Source: CAZUMW01 sp964621615 (GTDB lineage Bacteria; Desulfobacterota; WTBG01; CAIYCZ01; CAIRTM01). Taken from it: DNA of 64,000 bases. The stretch spans positions 1-64,000 of the forward strand of contig CAZUMW010000017.1 of assembly GCA_964621615.1 (NCBI GenBank), in the 5' to 3' direction. Shown in pieces: positions 49,986-59,034 of the stretch. A program made the position numbers and the translations under genes. The notes under the pieces are model-generated. The model worked only from the letters and a program-made list of their open reading frames with translations, ran no database searches and was not told where the DNA came from. Positions within the stretch are counted from its first letter, which is position 1, and every line of letters starts with the position of its first letter.

Positions 49986-52958
49986 ATGAAAATACAGACA
50001 AAAATCACTCTGCTTCTTTTGCTCATCATCGGGCTTTTTTTTGCCGGGCTGGTTTTTATAAAAGAATATGAAAGCCGGCGAGAAGAGCTTCTTCTGAAAA
50101 ACAAAATTTATGACAAAAACACGCTGTACGACAAAATAGCCCGTCTTGATGAAGCCTCCCTTTATATGTTCGCCTATGATTACAGCAACCGCAATGATAT
50201 GGTTGCGTTTGTGTCACAGCCGGACCCGGCCTGGGCTGCGCAATACATAGACAGGGTCCTTCCCAGCTTCAAAGTGAGCGCGGTGTGGATCTATGATACT
50301 GATTTTAAGCGGGTTTATTATTCCTGCGACGAAGGCGCGGGTGCAGCGCTCGATGCATTGCCCACCGGAGATGAGTTTTTTGATTCCGTTTTTGCACGCA
50401 GCTATTTCCGCCATTTTTTTCTTATGACGTCAGCGGGCCTTATGGAGATCCGCAGCGCTCCCATACAGCCCTATAGCGATAAAGAGCGCCGGACCGCTCC
50501 GCGCGGCTATCTTTTTGCCGGCAGGCTCTGGAGCGAGGACTATCTGCAGCATATGTCAGTGCTGACGGAAAGCTCCATAGAGCTGTATCCGATTGCCGGC
50601 AGGCGGATACACGAAGCGCGCTATAATCAGGAGAAAGGCGTTATCACGTTTTCGCGCATAGCGCAAGGCTGGAACAAGAAGCCGATCATGCATATCCGGG
50701 TTACCAGCGAAACGCCGATAACCAGGGAGCTGCACAAGACCTCCCGAAAGCAGCTTGTGCTGCTGCTGGTTTTTGTCTGCCTTGTAATTGTGTTAATGTC
50801 GAGCCTCCTTATTGTGTGGGTGAATGTTCCGCTGAAGAAAATCTCTAAAAGCCTGCATCTGGAAACCCCTTCTATAATAGAGGGGCTTACCGCATCAAAG
50901 TCCGAATTCGGCAATCTTGCTCAGCTCATTTTGCGCTTTTTCCGTCAAAAAACCGAACTGACCCGCGAAATAGATGAGCGCCATCGGGCCGAGCACGCCC
51001 TGCGCGATGCGCTCAGGGCTTCTCAGCGCAGCGAGGCAGAGACATCGGCCCTCCTTACGGCATCCCGGGCGGTCCTCGAGTACCATGATTTTCCGGATTC
51101 TGCACAGGCTATTCTGGATTCGTGCAAAAAAGTAAGCGGTGCTGCTGACGGATTTATTGCTGAGGTTTCGGAAAATAGCGATGGGGAAAAATATGTGTGC
51201 GCCGACAGAAGGGCCCTTTCGCCTGGGGGAATATGTGCCAGAGCCTGTGCATCCGGTCTGCCCTGCTTTATCAATGATCACTTATCGCTTAATATCGATT
51301 CTGCCGGAACAGTTGCAAACGCACTGTGTGCGCCTTTGCAGATTCGCGGCTCTGTGGAAGCGCTGCTTGTGCTGACAAACAAGCCGGATGGGTTCACGGA
51401 TAATGATCTGCGCATGGGGGCTGCATTCAGCGAGCTTGCATCCGTCGCGCTTCTGAACAGCAGAACCCTGGAGTCGCTTGAAGCCAGCGAGGAGCGGTTC
51501 CGCTCTGTTGTGGAAACTGCCCCGGATGCTATTATAACAGTTACCAATGAGGGTACGATTGTTTTCTGGAACAAGGGCGCCGAAATGATTTTCGGACACA
51601 GTGCCGGGGAGGTCATCGGGCGTGAAGCAACGCTGATGCTTCCTGAGCGGCTGCACTCGCGCTATTATAGCAAATTGGCCCGCATGCTTTCAGGTGAGGG
51701 GCTGCCCGATGATGCAGAAACCCGCCCCGTAGAGATTATGGGCCTCAGAAACACGGGCGAGGAATTTCCCATGGAGCTGTCCCAGGCGAAGTGGAAGAGC
51801 CGGGAAGGCGCGTTTGTTACCGTTATAGCCCGGGATATATCCGAGCGAAAGCGGGCCGAAGAAGATTTGCGAAAAAGCGAAAAGCGGTTTCGGGATATTG
51901 TTGAGCACTCGCTTACCGGTCGGTTTATTGTTCAAAATGACCGCGTAGTGTATATGAATCAGGAGCAGATGCGGCTTTTCAGCGGTATAGCCGGTACATT
52001 TTCGTTTAATGACAGCGAGCATATTCACCCCGACGATCTTGAAAAAGTCAGGGCTTTTTACCGTGATGTGCTTTCGGGTGCATCTCAGGCGCGCGATGTC
52101 GATTTTCGCTTTTTTGCCGATGGAATCGATTCCGGCACAAGGAGCATGCGATGGGTCAATTGCCGGGCAGCTGTCATAGAATACGAGGGAAAGGAATCCC
52201 TGTTTGTCAATATGATGGATATTACCCGTATTATGGAGCTGGAGCAGCTCGTGCGCGTACAGGACAAAATGGCCTCTCTGGGGCGCATTGCCGCGGGCAT
52301 TGCCCACGAGATAAGAAATCCCCTTACCGGCATAAATTCATATCTGTACTCTTTGCGCCTTGTGTGCGAGCGGCTTTCCGGCCGGGACGGTGACGGCGCT
52401 GTCGTGAAGGATATAATCGGGGAGATTGAAAGCGCATCCAACAAGATTGAGGCGGTTATCAGGAGGGTTATGGACTTTGCAAAGCCCGGCACGCCGAAGC
52501 TCGTGCCGGTCGACTTGAACGAGCCGATTCAGGACGCGCTGAGCTTATGTGCGGTCACGCTTCGCAAAAGCAGCATTCAGGTGGAAACAGACTGTGCCGG
52601 GCGGCTGCCGCTTTGTAATGCGGATCGGCATATGATCGAGCAGGTGGTGCTCAACTTTATCAATAATGCCATTCAGGCCCTGGAGGGTGCACAGGAAGAG
52701 AAAAAAATCGGAATCATGTCATATGCAGAGCAGGATTCGATTCTTATCGCTGTCTCCGACAGCGGGCCCGGTATTTCCCGGGAGGAACGGGATAAAATAT
52801 TTGACCCGTTTTACACGACGAAAAGCGACGGCTCGGGTATCGGGCTGAGCCTGTCTCAGCGCATCGTGGTCGACCATGGGGGAACCGTGCAGGTCGGCAC
52901 AAGCCGGTGGGGCGGTGCGGAGTTCCGGATAAAGCTTCCGGCTGCGGCGGATGTGTAG
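49986..52958 (+). CDS. membrane sensor histidine kinase (CHASE4-like, GAF, 2 PAS)
   Basis: 990 residues from the ATG at 49986. TM1 at about 7-26; periplasmic sensor about 30-250 (LDEASLYMFAYDYSNRNDMV; SAVWIYDTDFKRVYYS); TM2 about 255-278; a GAF-like domain about 370-480; PAS about 490-605 (VVETAPDAIITVTNEGTIVFWN); PAS about 625-725; HisKA with LGRIAAGIAHEIRNPLTGINSY; HATPase_c (QVVLNFINNAIQAL, VSDSGPGIS, GSGIGLSLSQRIVVDHGG). There is no receiver, in contrast to its paralogue at 22157, but an NtrC-type regulator follows 300 nt downstream on the same strand and is the likely partner. The ligand is unknown. Confidence 0.92.
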   Translation: MKIQTKITLLLLLIIGLFFAGLVFIKEYESRREELLLKNKIYDKNTLYDKIARLDEASLYMFAYDYSNRNDMVAFVSQPDPAWAAQYIDRVLPSFKVSAVWIYDTDFKRVYYSCDEGAGAALDALPTGDEFFDSVFARSYFRHFFLMTSAGLMEIRSAPIQPYSDKERRTAPRGYLFAGRLWSEDYLQHMSVLTESSIELYPIAGRRIHEARYNQEKGVITFSRIAQGWNKKPIMHIRVTSETPITRELHKTSRKQLVLLLVFVCLVIVLMSSLLIVWVNVPLKKISKSLHLETPSIIEGLTASKSEFGNLAQLILRFFRQKTELTREIDERHRAEHALRDALRASQRSEAETSALLTASRAVLEYHDFPDSAQAILDSCKKVSGAADGFIAEVSENSDGEKYVCADRRALSPGGICARACASGLPCFINDHLSLNIDSAGTVANALCAPLQIRGSVEALLVLTNKPDGFTDNDLRMGAAFSELASVALLNSRTLESLEASEERFRSVVETAPDAIITVTNEGTIVFWNKGAEMIFGHSAGEVIGREATLMLPERLHSRYYSKLARMLSGEGLPDDAETRPVEIMGLRNTGEEFPMELSQAKWKSREGAFVTVIARDISERKRAEEDLRKSEKRFRDIVEHSLTGRFIVQNDRVVYMNQEQMRLFSGIAGTFSFNDSEHIHPDDLEKVRAFYRDVLSGASQARDVDFRFFADGIDSGTRSMRWVNCRAAVIEYEGKESLFVNMMDITRIMELEQLVRVQDKMASLGRIAAGIAHEIRNPLTGINSYLYSLRLVCERLSGRDGDGAVVKDIIGEIESASNKIEAVIRRVMDFAKPGTPKLVPVDLNEPIQDALSLCAVTLRKSSIQVETDCAGRLPLCNADRHMIEQVVLNFINNAIQALEGAQEEKKIGIMSYAEQDSILIAVSDSGPGISREERDKIFDPFYTTKSDGSGIGLSLSQRIVVDHGGTVQVGTSRWGGAEFRIKLPAAADV

Positions 52959-53010
52959 CTGCCGCCGGAACAAAGTGAGCGCCTCTGAAAAAATGTATGG
53001 CTTTGGAATT

Positions 53011-53183
53011 GAACTGCCACCGGCTACAAGTCGGTGGATTTAGTACCCCGCTGAAGCGGGCTAAAGGGAAAACACATACCTGCAAAAATTCTCCTGAGGG
53101 TGAGCACCTTAAATAAACAGCAAATCCTGAGTTAATAATCATTCTTCGCCTAAAGGCGAGGGTTTTAGACCCCGAAGGAGACA
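53011..53183. repeat. hairpin-rich intergenic element, possible IS200/IS605-derived remnant
   Basis: Between kinase and regulator genes lie several short hairpins: CCACCGGC-TACAAG-TCGGTGG (53017-53037), CCCGCT-GAAGCGGG (53047-53060) and TCGCC-TAAA-GGCGA (near 53146-53159), followed by GGGTTTTAGACCCC. Small subterminal hairpins with a TTTAGT/TTTAGA linker look like the ends of IS200/IS605-type elements or their non-autonomous derivatives. No transposase frame is present. Confidence 0.5.
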
Positions 53184-53257
53184 ATAACAGCCGTTCATGA
53201 GTACAAAAATGGTTTTCATATACTTTTTTATGGGAATTATCGAAGAGGTCCGTTTCC

Positions 53258-54640
53258 ATGGTTACGTTTTCCATATTTGTAGTTGATGATGAGTCTGTTG
53301 CGCGAAACGGTATAACAATGGCTCTGCAGCAGGAGTACCATGCGCGCGGCTTTGAAACGGCTGAAGCCGCACTTGAGGCTATGAAAGATGATTGCCCCGA
53401 CCTGGTGCTTCTGGATGTCGGCCTTCCGGGAATGAGCGGGATAGATGCCCTTAATGAGATGAAGCGCCTCTATCCCGATATGATTGTCATCATGATTACC
53501 GCTTTTGAGGATGTTTCCACCGTGATTTCCGCAATGAAGCAGGGCGCGCATGATTATCTGCTGAAGCCTATACATATTGACCCTTTGCTGATAACAATCG
53601 AAAATGCGCTCGAGACCATCAGGCTGAGAAAGGAAGTCCAGGCGCTCCAGGAGCAGTATCTCAATCAGAACATCCCGTGCTTTATCGGGGAAAGCAAGTC
53701 GATTCAAAATGTTATGGACTTTGTTGACCGCGTGGCAAAAAGCCCTGATACCCCCATACTGATTTGCGGCGAAACGGGCACAGGAAAGGAGCTCATTGCC
53801 GGGGCCATTCATTACAAAAGCCCCAATTTCAAGGGGCCGTTTGTTCCGCTCAACTGTGCGGCCATCCCGAAGGAGCTTCTTGAAAGCGAGCTGTTCGGCT
53901 ACGAAAAGGGCGCATTCAGCGGCGCATATGCAGGCGGCAAGAAGGGCCTGGTGGAGGAGGCTGCCGGCGGGACGCTTTTTCTCGATGAGGTCGGCGAGCT
54001 CAGCATGGAGGCGCAGGCGAAAATGCTGCGCTTCCTCGAGGAGGGGGAATATTACCGCGTGGGGGGAACCCGGAAGTTAACGGTGCGCACGCGGGTTGTC
54101 TCAGCGACAAACAAAAACCTTGAAGGCCTGATAGCCGAGGATGCCTTTCGCCAGGACCTTTTTTACCGCCTTGCGGTTATAAAGGTTGATATCCCGTCGC
54201 TCACAAAACGCGCAGAGGATATCATTCCTATTGCGAGCCATTTTTTATTCGAGTTCAGCAGGAAGTTCGGTAAAGAATTTACCGGCATCGGTTCTGATGC
54301 CGAAGCCATGCTGTTGAATTATGACTGGAAAGGAAATATCCGCGAGCTGAAAAACGTGATTGAGCGCGCGGTGCTGACCGGCAGCGGTCAGCAGCTGACC
54401 GCTGAAGACCTTGCAATTCCCGGTGAGTCCGGGCCCGCCAGCACCCCTCATCGTGAAAACCAACCGATACAGATCCCTGAGCAGGGGGTTGATCTTGATG
54501 CGGTGTTGCAGTCGATCGAGCGAAAGTATTTCGAGACAGCTGTTGATAAAGCCGGTGGAAACGAAAGTCAGGCTGCACGCCTGCTCAATTTGAATTACTA
54601 TACCTACCGCCACCGTAAGAAAAAATTGTACAGTGGATGA
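53258..54640 (+). CDS. NtrC-family sigma-54 dependent response regulator
   Basis: A 460-residue activator. Receiver about 5-120: VDDES acidic pair, D53 in LVLLDVGLPGMSG, KPIH lysine. AAA+ domain about 142-375: Walker A GETGTGKE (171-178), GAFSGA (218-223, a Ser variant of the sigma-54-contacting GAFTGA loop), Walker B GGTLFLDEVG, and an R-finger region FRQDLFYRLAV. C-terminal Fis-type helix-turn-helix about 415-458 (KYFETAVDKAGGNESQAARLLNLNYYTYRHRKKKL). It should respond to the adjacent kinase and activate a sigma-54 promoter; one with correct spacing lies 380 nt downstream. Confidence 0.93.
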   Translation: MVTFSIFVVDDESVARNGITMALQQEYHARGFETAEAALEAMKDDCPDLVLLDVGLPGMSGIDALNEMKRLYPDMIVIMITAFEDVSTVISAMKQGAHDYLLKPIHIDPLLITIENALETIRLRKEVQALQEQYLNQNIPCFIGESKSIQNVMDFVDRVAKSPDTPILICGETGTGKELIAGAIHYKSPNFKGPFVPLNCAAIPKELLESELFGYEKGAFSGAYAGGKKGLVEEAAGGTLFLDEVGELSMEAQAKMLRFLEEGEYYRVGGTRKLTVRTRVVSATNKNLEGLIAEDAFRQDLFYRLAVIKVDIPSLTKRAEDIIPIASHFLFEFSRKFGKEFTGIGSDAEAMLLNYDWKGNIRELKNVIERAVLTGSGQQLTAEDLAIPGESGPASTPHRENQPIQIPEQGVDLDAVLQSIERKYFETAVDKAGGNESQAARLLNLNYYTYRHRKKKLYSG

Positions 54641-54682
54641 CCGGGTCGGCACCAGTTACTGATGCCGCAGAGAACGGAACAA

Positions 54683-54706
54683 ACCGGCAATTGCCGGTAT
54701 TTTTTT
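54683..54706 (+). terminator. intrinsic terminator of the NtrC-type regulator gene
   Basis: ACCGGC-AATT-GCCGGT hairpin (54683-54698) followed by a run of seven T within eight bases. It separates the regulator from the downstream YCF48-RND genes. Confidence 0.87.
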
Positions 54707-55020
54707 GGCTCAGCTGAACGGAAATTGGTCAGGAAAGCGTCAAGATTAAAATTGTTTTTTGTTTTATGGAAGATAAAATATTAATTTTATTAAAGATTAT
54801 TTTATTTATTTTGTAAGCCTTCCGATATACCATCCAGACATTCCCGCTGTACTCCTCCGGTATGTTTTTGAATATATGCACAGAACATATGTGCATATTT
54901 GAACATTTATGTATTTATTCACACATGCTCCGACGATTTTTTGTAATACAGCCGCTGTTTTTTTGTTTTAATCTATTGAATTTACTTGGGTATTTATTTT
55001 TTTTCAGATTTGCACAGACG
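54707..55020. other. AT-rich upstream regulatory region
   Basis: A strongly AT-rich stretch (54740-54830, runs of A and T) followed by the inverted repeat at 54874 and further T-rich DNA to the sigma-54-type promoter. No gene is supported. AT-rich, easily bent DNA between activator sites and a -24/-12 promoter is a common arrangement. Confidence 0.5.
54874..54898. promoter_or_regulatory. 9-bp inverted repeat, candidate activator binding site
   Basis: ATATGCACA-N7-TGTGCATAT, perfect arms with spacer GAACATA. It lies about 125-150 nt upstream of the -24/-12 promoter, the usual distance for an upstream activating site bound by an NtrC-type dimer. Binding by the adjacent regulator is inferred from position only. 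Confidence 0.5.
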
Positions 55021-55036
55021 TGGCATGTCTTCTGCT
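55021..55036 (+). promoter_or_regulatory. sigma-54 (-24/-12) promoter
   Basis: TGGCATG-TCTT-CTGCT, compared with the consensus TGGCACG-N4-TTGCA: GG at 55022-55023 and GC at 55034-55035 with exactly 10 nt between them. The start would be near 55047, about 50 nt before the YCF48-like gene. The first T of TTGC is C, and the last base differs. Confidence 0.6.
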
Positions 55037-55095
55037 TAACAGTGTGTTAAACAGAAATTAAACATTAAATAATAATTGTTACAAGGATTCTTTTT

Positions 55096-56154
55096 ATGAA
55101 CATATGCGGATCGGTTAAGAAATCAGCATATTTTATTGCAGCCCTGATGGTGGCTTTTACTGTATCGGGGTGCAGCAAGGTGAAAAAAGCGGAGTCGCAA
55201 AAGCCGCCGTTTACACTGGTGACCGGGAACGATTTGTTCGGGGTTGAATGCATTGATAAAGACAATGTCTGGATTGTGGGATTCAATTCAACCATACTGC
55301 ACACTTCTGACGGCGGGGACTCATGGCAGCCTCAAGACAGCGGGGTGACCTACAATCTGTGCGATGTTTCCTTTGCAGATGCACAGAACGGATGGATCAG
55401 CGCCCGGGCGGGAACGATGCTGAATACCGATAATGGCGGCGAGGTCTGGGTTCAGCAGGAGACTCCTACCGATGAGCACCTTTTTGCCGTCAGCTTTGTT
55501 GACAGGCGGTTCGGCTGGGCGGTGGGCAACTTCAGCACGATTATTCATACCAGCGATGGCGGAAAAACGTGGAAAATTCAGGGTGAACGAAACGACAGGA
55601 TTTATAATGATGTATGCTTTGTTGATCGCAGTTGCGGCTGGATTGTCGGTGAATACGGCCTGATTTTCCATACCGAAGACGGAGGCGAAACCTGGGTTGA
55701 GCAGAAATGCAGCGATATTATTCCCGTTGTCGATGAAACAGAGTGGATGTCATTTCCGCCATCGCTTTATTCTGTCTGCTTTATCGATAGAAACCGTGGC
55801 TGGGCTGCCGGAATGGATGGAATTATTATTCGCACCACCGATGGCGGTGCTACATGGGAAAAATTGTCGAGCCCGGCCGAAGAGGATAAGGTGACGCTGT
55901 TCACATTGCAGGTAGCCGGAAACCGGGGCTGGTGTGTCGGTCAGAAAGGCACCAGCGTTTTTTCGGCAGATGCAGGAAACACCTGGACGCTTCAGTCTGA
56001 AGAGGTGCCCACGAAATTCTGGCTGCGCGATATGGACTTCTGTGACGGATCTCTGGGCTTTGCCGCCGGCTCTCGCGGAACCATTCTTAAATCCGCCGAT
56101 GGCGGTGAAACGTGGGCCATAATATCGGGAATCCCGGTGCCGAAAGGGTTATAA
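55096..56154 (+). CDS. YCF48/HCF136-like seven-bladed beta-propeller lipoprotein
   Basis: A 352-residue lipoprotein: signal ending in TVSGC (lipid Cys at 26), then seven repeats of about 45 residues, each ending in a [HRS]-T/S-x-DGG-x-[TS]W-like motif (LHTSDGGDSW, LNTDNGGEVW, IHTSDGGKTW, FHTEDGGETW, IRTTDGGATW, VFSADAGNTW, LKSADGGETW), so a seven-bladed propeller is expected. The family is named for photosystem II assembly factors, but non-photosynthetic members are commonly found beside RND transporters and DUF1302/DUF1329 genes. It is probably a periplasmic scaffold or assembly partner of the RND protein encoded next. Confidence 0.9.
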   Translation: MNICGSVKKSAYFIAALMVAFTVSGCSKVKKAESQKPPFTLVTGNDLFGVECIDKDNVWIVGFNSTILHTSDGGDSWQPQDSGVTYNLCDVSFADAQNGWISARAGTMLNTDNGGEVWVQQETPTDEHLFAVSFVDRRFGWAVGNFSTIIHTSDGGKTWKIQGERNDRIYNDVCFVDRSCGWIVGEYGLIFHTEDGGETWVEQKCSDIIPVVDETEWMSFPPSLYSVCFIDRNRGWAAGMDGIIIRTTDGGATWEKLSSPAEEDKVTLFTLQVAGNRGWCVGQKGTSVFSADAGNTWTLQSEEVPTKFWLRDMDFCDGSLGFAAGSRGTILKSADGGETWAIISGIPVPKGL

Positions 56155-56236
56155 CAGATGCGCAAGATCATGTGCGCTGCAATGTCGTATGCAGATAAAA
56201 ACCAAGTGATGCCCCCCCATCACCCCCATGTTTCCG

Positions 56237-56272
56237 GGGTTGTCACGGAAGGCGTGCCTTCTGTGACAACCC
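56237..56272. repeat. long hairpin between the YCF48-like and RND genes
   Basis: GGGTTGTCACGGAAGG pairs with CCTTCTGTGACAACCC through 16 base pairs including one G-U (arms 56237-56252 and 56257-56272, loop CGTG). Flanking C- and G-runs (CCCCCCC at 56212; CTGGGGG at 56277) could extend it. It lacks a T run, so it may attenuate or stabilise rather than terminate. Confidence 0.6.
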
Positions 56273-56375
56273 TCCCCTGGGGGATGTTCCGGCTGCTTGC
56301 ACGGCAGCAGGGGTAATTTGCTATATATATATAAACATCTGTATTTCTATCATACGAATATAAGAGGAAACATTC

Positions 56376-58817
56376 ATGGCACAATCATTTGTAAAAAGGC
56401 TGGCTGATTTCGTCATAAACCATCGCCTGCTGGTACTCGTGATTATATCTGCAATAACGCTGTTTTTCGGCTATCACATGACCAATCTCAGGGTGTCCAC
56501 CAATTTTAACGATCTGCTCCCGCAGAGCCATCAGTACGTTAAAATACACAATCAGTTCAGGGAAGTGTTCGGCGGGGCCAACTTTCTGGTCATGATGGTT
56601 TCCGTAGAAGAGGGCGACATATTCAACACCGAGACGCTGTCCAAGATCAAGTACATAACCGATCAGCTCCAGGGCATACCGGGGGTTGACCGGTATAAGG
56701 TCATGTCCATAGCGTCCCGGAAGCTGAAGCAACAGAAAATAACCTCCTGGGGGATGAAAGCTTTTCAGCTGATGCCCAAGGTGCCGGAAACAGAGGAGGA
56801 AATAGAAAAGCTCAAAGAGGCTATTTTCTCTAACGAGCGCTATTACGGGATGTTTGTTTCATTTGATGCAAAAAAATCCCTGATATTTGCCGACTTTTTT
56901 GAAGAAGAGCTCGATTATAATGTGGTCTATGAAGAGCTGCAGCGCCTGCGCCGGGAAACAGAGGATGAAAACACAACCATTTCAATAGTCGGCCATCCGA
57001 TGCATCTCGGCGTAGTGGCAACCATGATCGATGAGATGAATCTCATTATGGCCTTGACCGGTATTGTTATGCCCATTTTGCTCTGGCTCGCATTCAGGTC
57101 AATTATCGCCGCGATATTTATCCCCTTTACCGCGGTGATTTCAGGTATCTGGGGTCTGGGCTTCATGTCGCTTATGGGCTACAACATCGATCCGCTTATT
57201 TTTGTGATGCCGTTTCTCATTTCGCTTATGGCGTTCCGGCATGCGCATCAGCTGTACAACCGCTATTTTGAAGAGTACATTAGAACGCGCGACAAGCTTG
57301 CGGGCATCAGGGTTATTATTGAAGAGATGTTTCTGCCCGGGATGACCTCCATCGCAACGGATGCGTTCGGCATCGCCATTGTGGCCATTGCCCCTATCCC
57401 GGTTTTGCAGAACATGGCTATTGCGGGGTGCTTCTGGTGCTTTGTTACCGTTGTGGTCGGCCTTATTCTTACGCCGGTTGTTTTGAGCTATATTCCGGTT
57501 TCAAAGGGGTTCCTCGAGCATATAGAGCATGAGCAGCAAAAGGAGCGCGAGCGGCGGGGCTTTGCAAACCGCTTTGCCGACTGGCTCGCCCCGGTTGTGA
57601 CGGGCCGCGGAAAATGGGCCGTGCTGCTTGTGGTCGCTGTTGTGCTGGGATATTCGTATTACTGGTCAGAAAAGCTGATTGTGGGCGATGCGCAGGTCGG
57701 CTCCAATCTGCTGTATCCCGACAGCCGCTATAACCAGGACAGCGTCCGCATCAATCAGAATCTCCCGCTTATCAATCCGCTGTACATCGTGCTTGAGGGG
57801 GAAAAGGTCCGCTCGCTGACCAACCGTCAGGTGCTGGTGGATTTGAAGAATTTTTCCGATTACATGATGAAGCATTCAGGCTCCGTAGGGTATGACAACA
57901 TCATACCGCCCCTGATGGGCATGCCGCAGATGTTTCATGAAAATGACCCGAAATGGAAAGGCCTTCCGGTTGATCAGAAAACGGCAAGCACCTACCTGAT
58001 TGCGCTCACCCAGTCGGGGGACCCCGGCGATATGAACAAGTTTCTCGGCCCCAAGCTGCGCCGCACCAACATCATGATGTATTATATGGATAAAACCGGC
58101 CCCACCATTTTGAAAGCTATTGACGCTGCAAAAGAGTATATCTCCAAGCTGTCCGACCTTCCCGAGGGCTTTACCTATAAGCTCGCCGGCGGAGTGATAG
58201 GCACCGAGGCGGCGATTAATGAGGTGGTTGCCCGAAAGCAGCTGCAGACCCTGCTTCTTGCACTTTCCATGGTGTTTGTGTTCTGCACCATTAACTTCAA
58301 GTCGTTCAAAGCCGGGCTGGTGCTGATGCTGCCGCTTGCCGTTTCAAACTTCATGGCGTTCGCCTACATGGCGATGAACGAAATCGGCCTGTCGGTTTCA
58401 ACGCTTCCGGTATCCGCGGCAGGAATCGGCATGGGTGTCGATTACGGCATCTATATGGTTGCCCGGGCGGCTGAGGAGAAAAAGCTCGATCCCTCAATTG
58501 ATATACATACAGCCCTTACCCGGACGATAAAGTCATATACCAAGTCGGTGATTTATGTTGCCGGCACGCTGGTGCTCGGCCTTCTGGTGTGGGTGCTGTC
58601 GCCGCTTAAATTCCAGGCCCAGATGGGTATGATGCTTGCGGTTATTTTATTTTTGAACTGCCTGGGAGCGGTTTTTCTGGTGCCGGTGCTGCTGCTTATT
58701 TTCAAGCCGAAATTTTTGACAGAGCAAAAGCCGGCCTCAGGGGCTGATCGGATTACAGGCGATGGAGGCAAGCCCGGCGGTGCCTCCTCGCACACTGCAG
58801 GGCATTCCCGTAATTAG
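56376..58817 (+). CDS. RND superfamily exporter (MMPL/HAE3-like)
   Basis: An 813-residue inner-membrane transporter with the RND duplication: TM1 near 18-36, first periplasmic loop about 40-215 (VSTNFNDLLPQSH at its start), helices about 220-390, second periplasmic loop about 425-625, and a second helix bundle about 630-790 with AAGIGMGVDYGIYMVARAAEE, the conserved intramembrane Asp segment. The sterol-sensing-like first bundle (IDPLIFVMPFLISLMAFRHAHQLYNRY) fits the HAE3/MMPL group, which moves lipids or hydrophobic molecules without an outer-membrane tunnel. The tail after 770 is hydrophilic and low-complexity. The gene lies 220 nt after the YCF48-like gene. Confidence 0.92.
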   Translation: MAQSFVKRLADFVINHRLLVLVIISAITLFFGYHMTNLRVSTNFNDLLPQSHQYVKIHNQFREVFGGANFLVMMVSVEEGDIFNTETLSKIKYITDQLQGIPGVDRYKVMSIASRKLKQQKITSWGMKAFQLMPKVPETEEEIEKLKEAIFSNERYYGMFVSFDAKKSLIFADFFEEELDYNVVYEELQRLRRETEDENTTISIVGHPMHLGVVATMIDEMNLIMALTGIVMPILLWLAFRSIIAAIFIPFTAVISGIWGLGFMSLMGYNIDPLIFVMPFLISLMAFRHAHQLYNRYFEEYIRTRDKLAGIRVIIEEMFLPGMTSIATDAFGIAIVAIAPIPVLQNMAIAGCFWCFVTVVVGLILTPVVLSYIPVSKGFLEHIEHEQQKERERRGFANRFADWLAPVVTGRGKWAVLLVVAVVLGYSYYWSEKLIVGDAQVGSNLLYPDSRYNQDSVRINQNLPLINPLYIVLEGEKVRSLTNRQVLVDLKNFSDYMMKHSGSVGYDNIIPPLMGMPQMFHENDPKWKGLPVDQKTASTYLIALTQSGDPGDMNKFLGPKLRRTNIMMYYMDKTGPTILKAIDAAKEYISKLSDLPEGFTYKLAGGVIGTEAAINEVVARKQLQTLLLALSMVFVFCTINFKSFKAGLVLMLPLAVSNFMAFAYMAMNEIGLSVSTLPVSAAGIGMGVDYGIYMVARAAEEKKLDPSIDIHTALTRTIKSYTKSVIYVAGTLVLGLLVWVLSPLKFQAQMGMMLAVILFLNCLGAVFLVPVLLLIFKPKFLTEQKPASGADRITGDGGKPGGASSHTAGHSRN

Positions 58818-59034
58818 GTTTGCTGGTATGCGTTGTGCCGATTGCGCTCCGCCTGTCGCAGCGCGCCTTTCAGGCACATGCCTTTAGCAGCGGGATTTTT
58901 ATACTTATACACATATACATACAATTCGGTGTTTTTGCCCTTGCAATCAGGTATGCCCTTTTATACTATAAAAAGCTGGATGTTGTGCTGGATACCATAA
59001 GTTCGCAGTAAAGGGCACCAAGGGGGGCAAAAAC

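Noticed and set aside
58820..59011. 63-codon frame between the RND and chemoreceptor genes
   Set aside because: No SD at its start, although it contains a hydrophobic stretch; most likely intergenic DNA.
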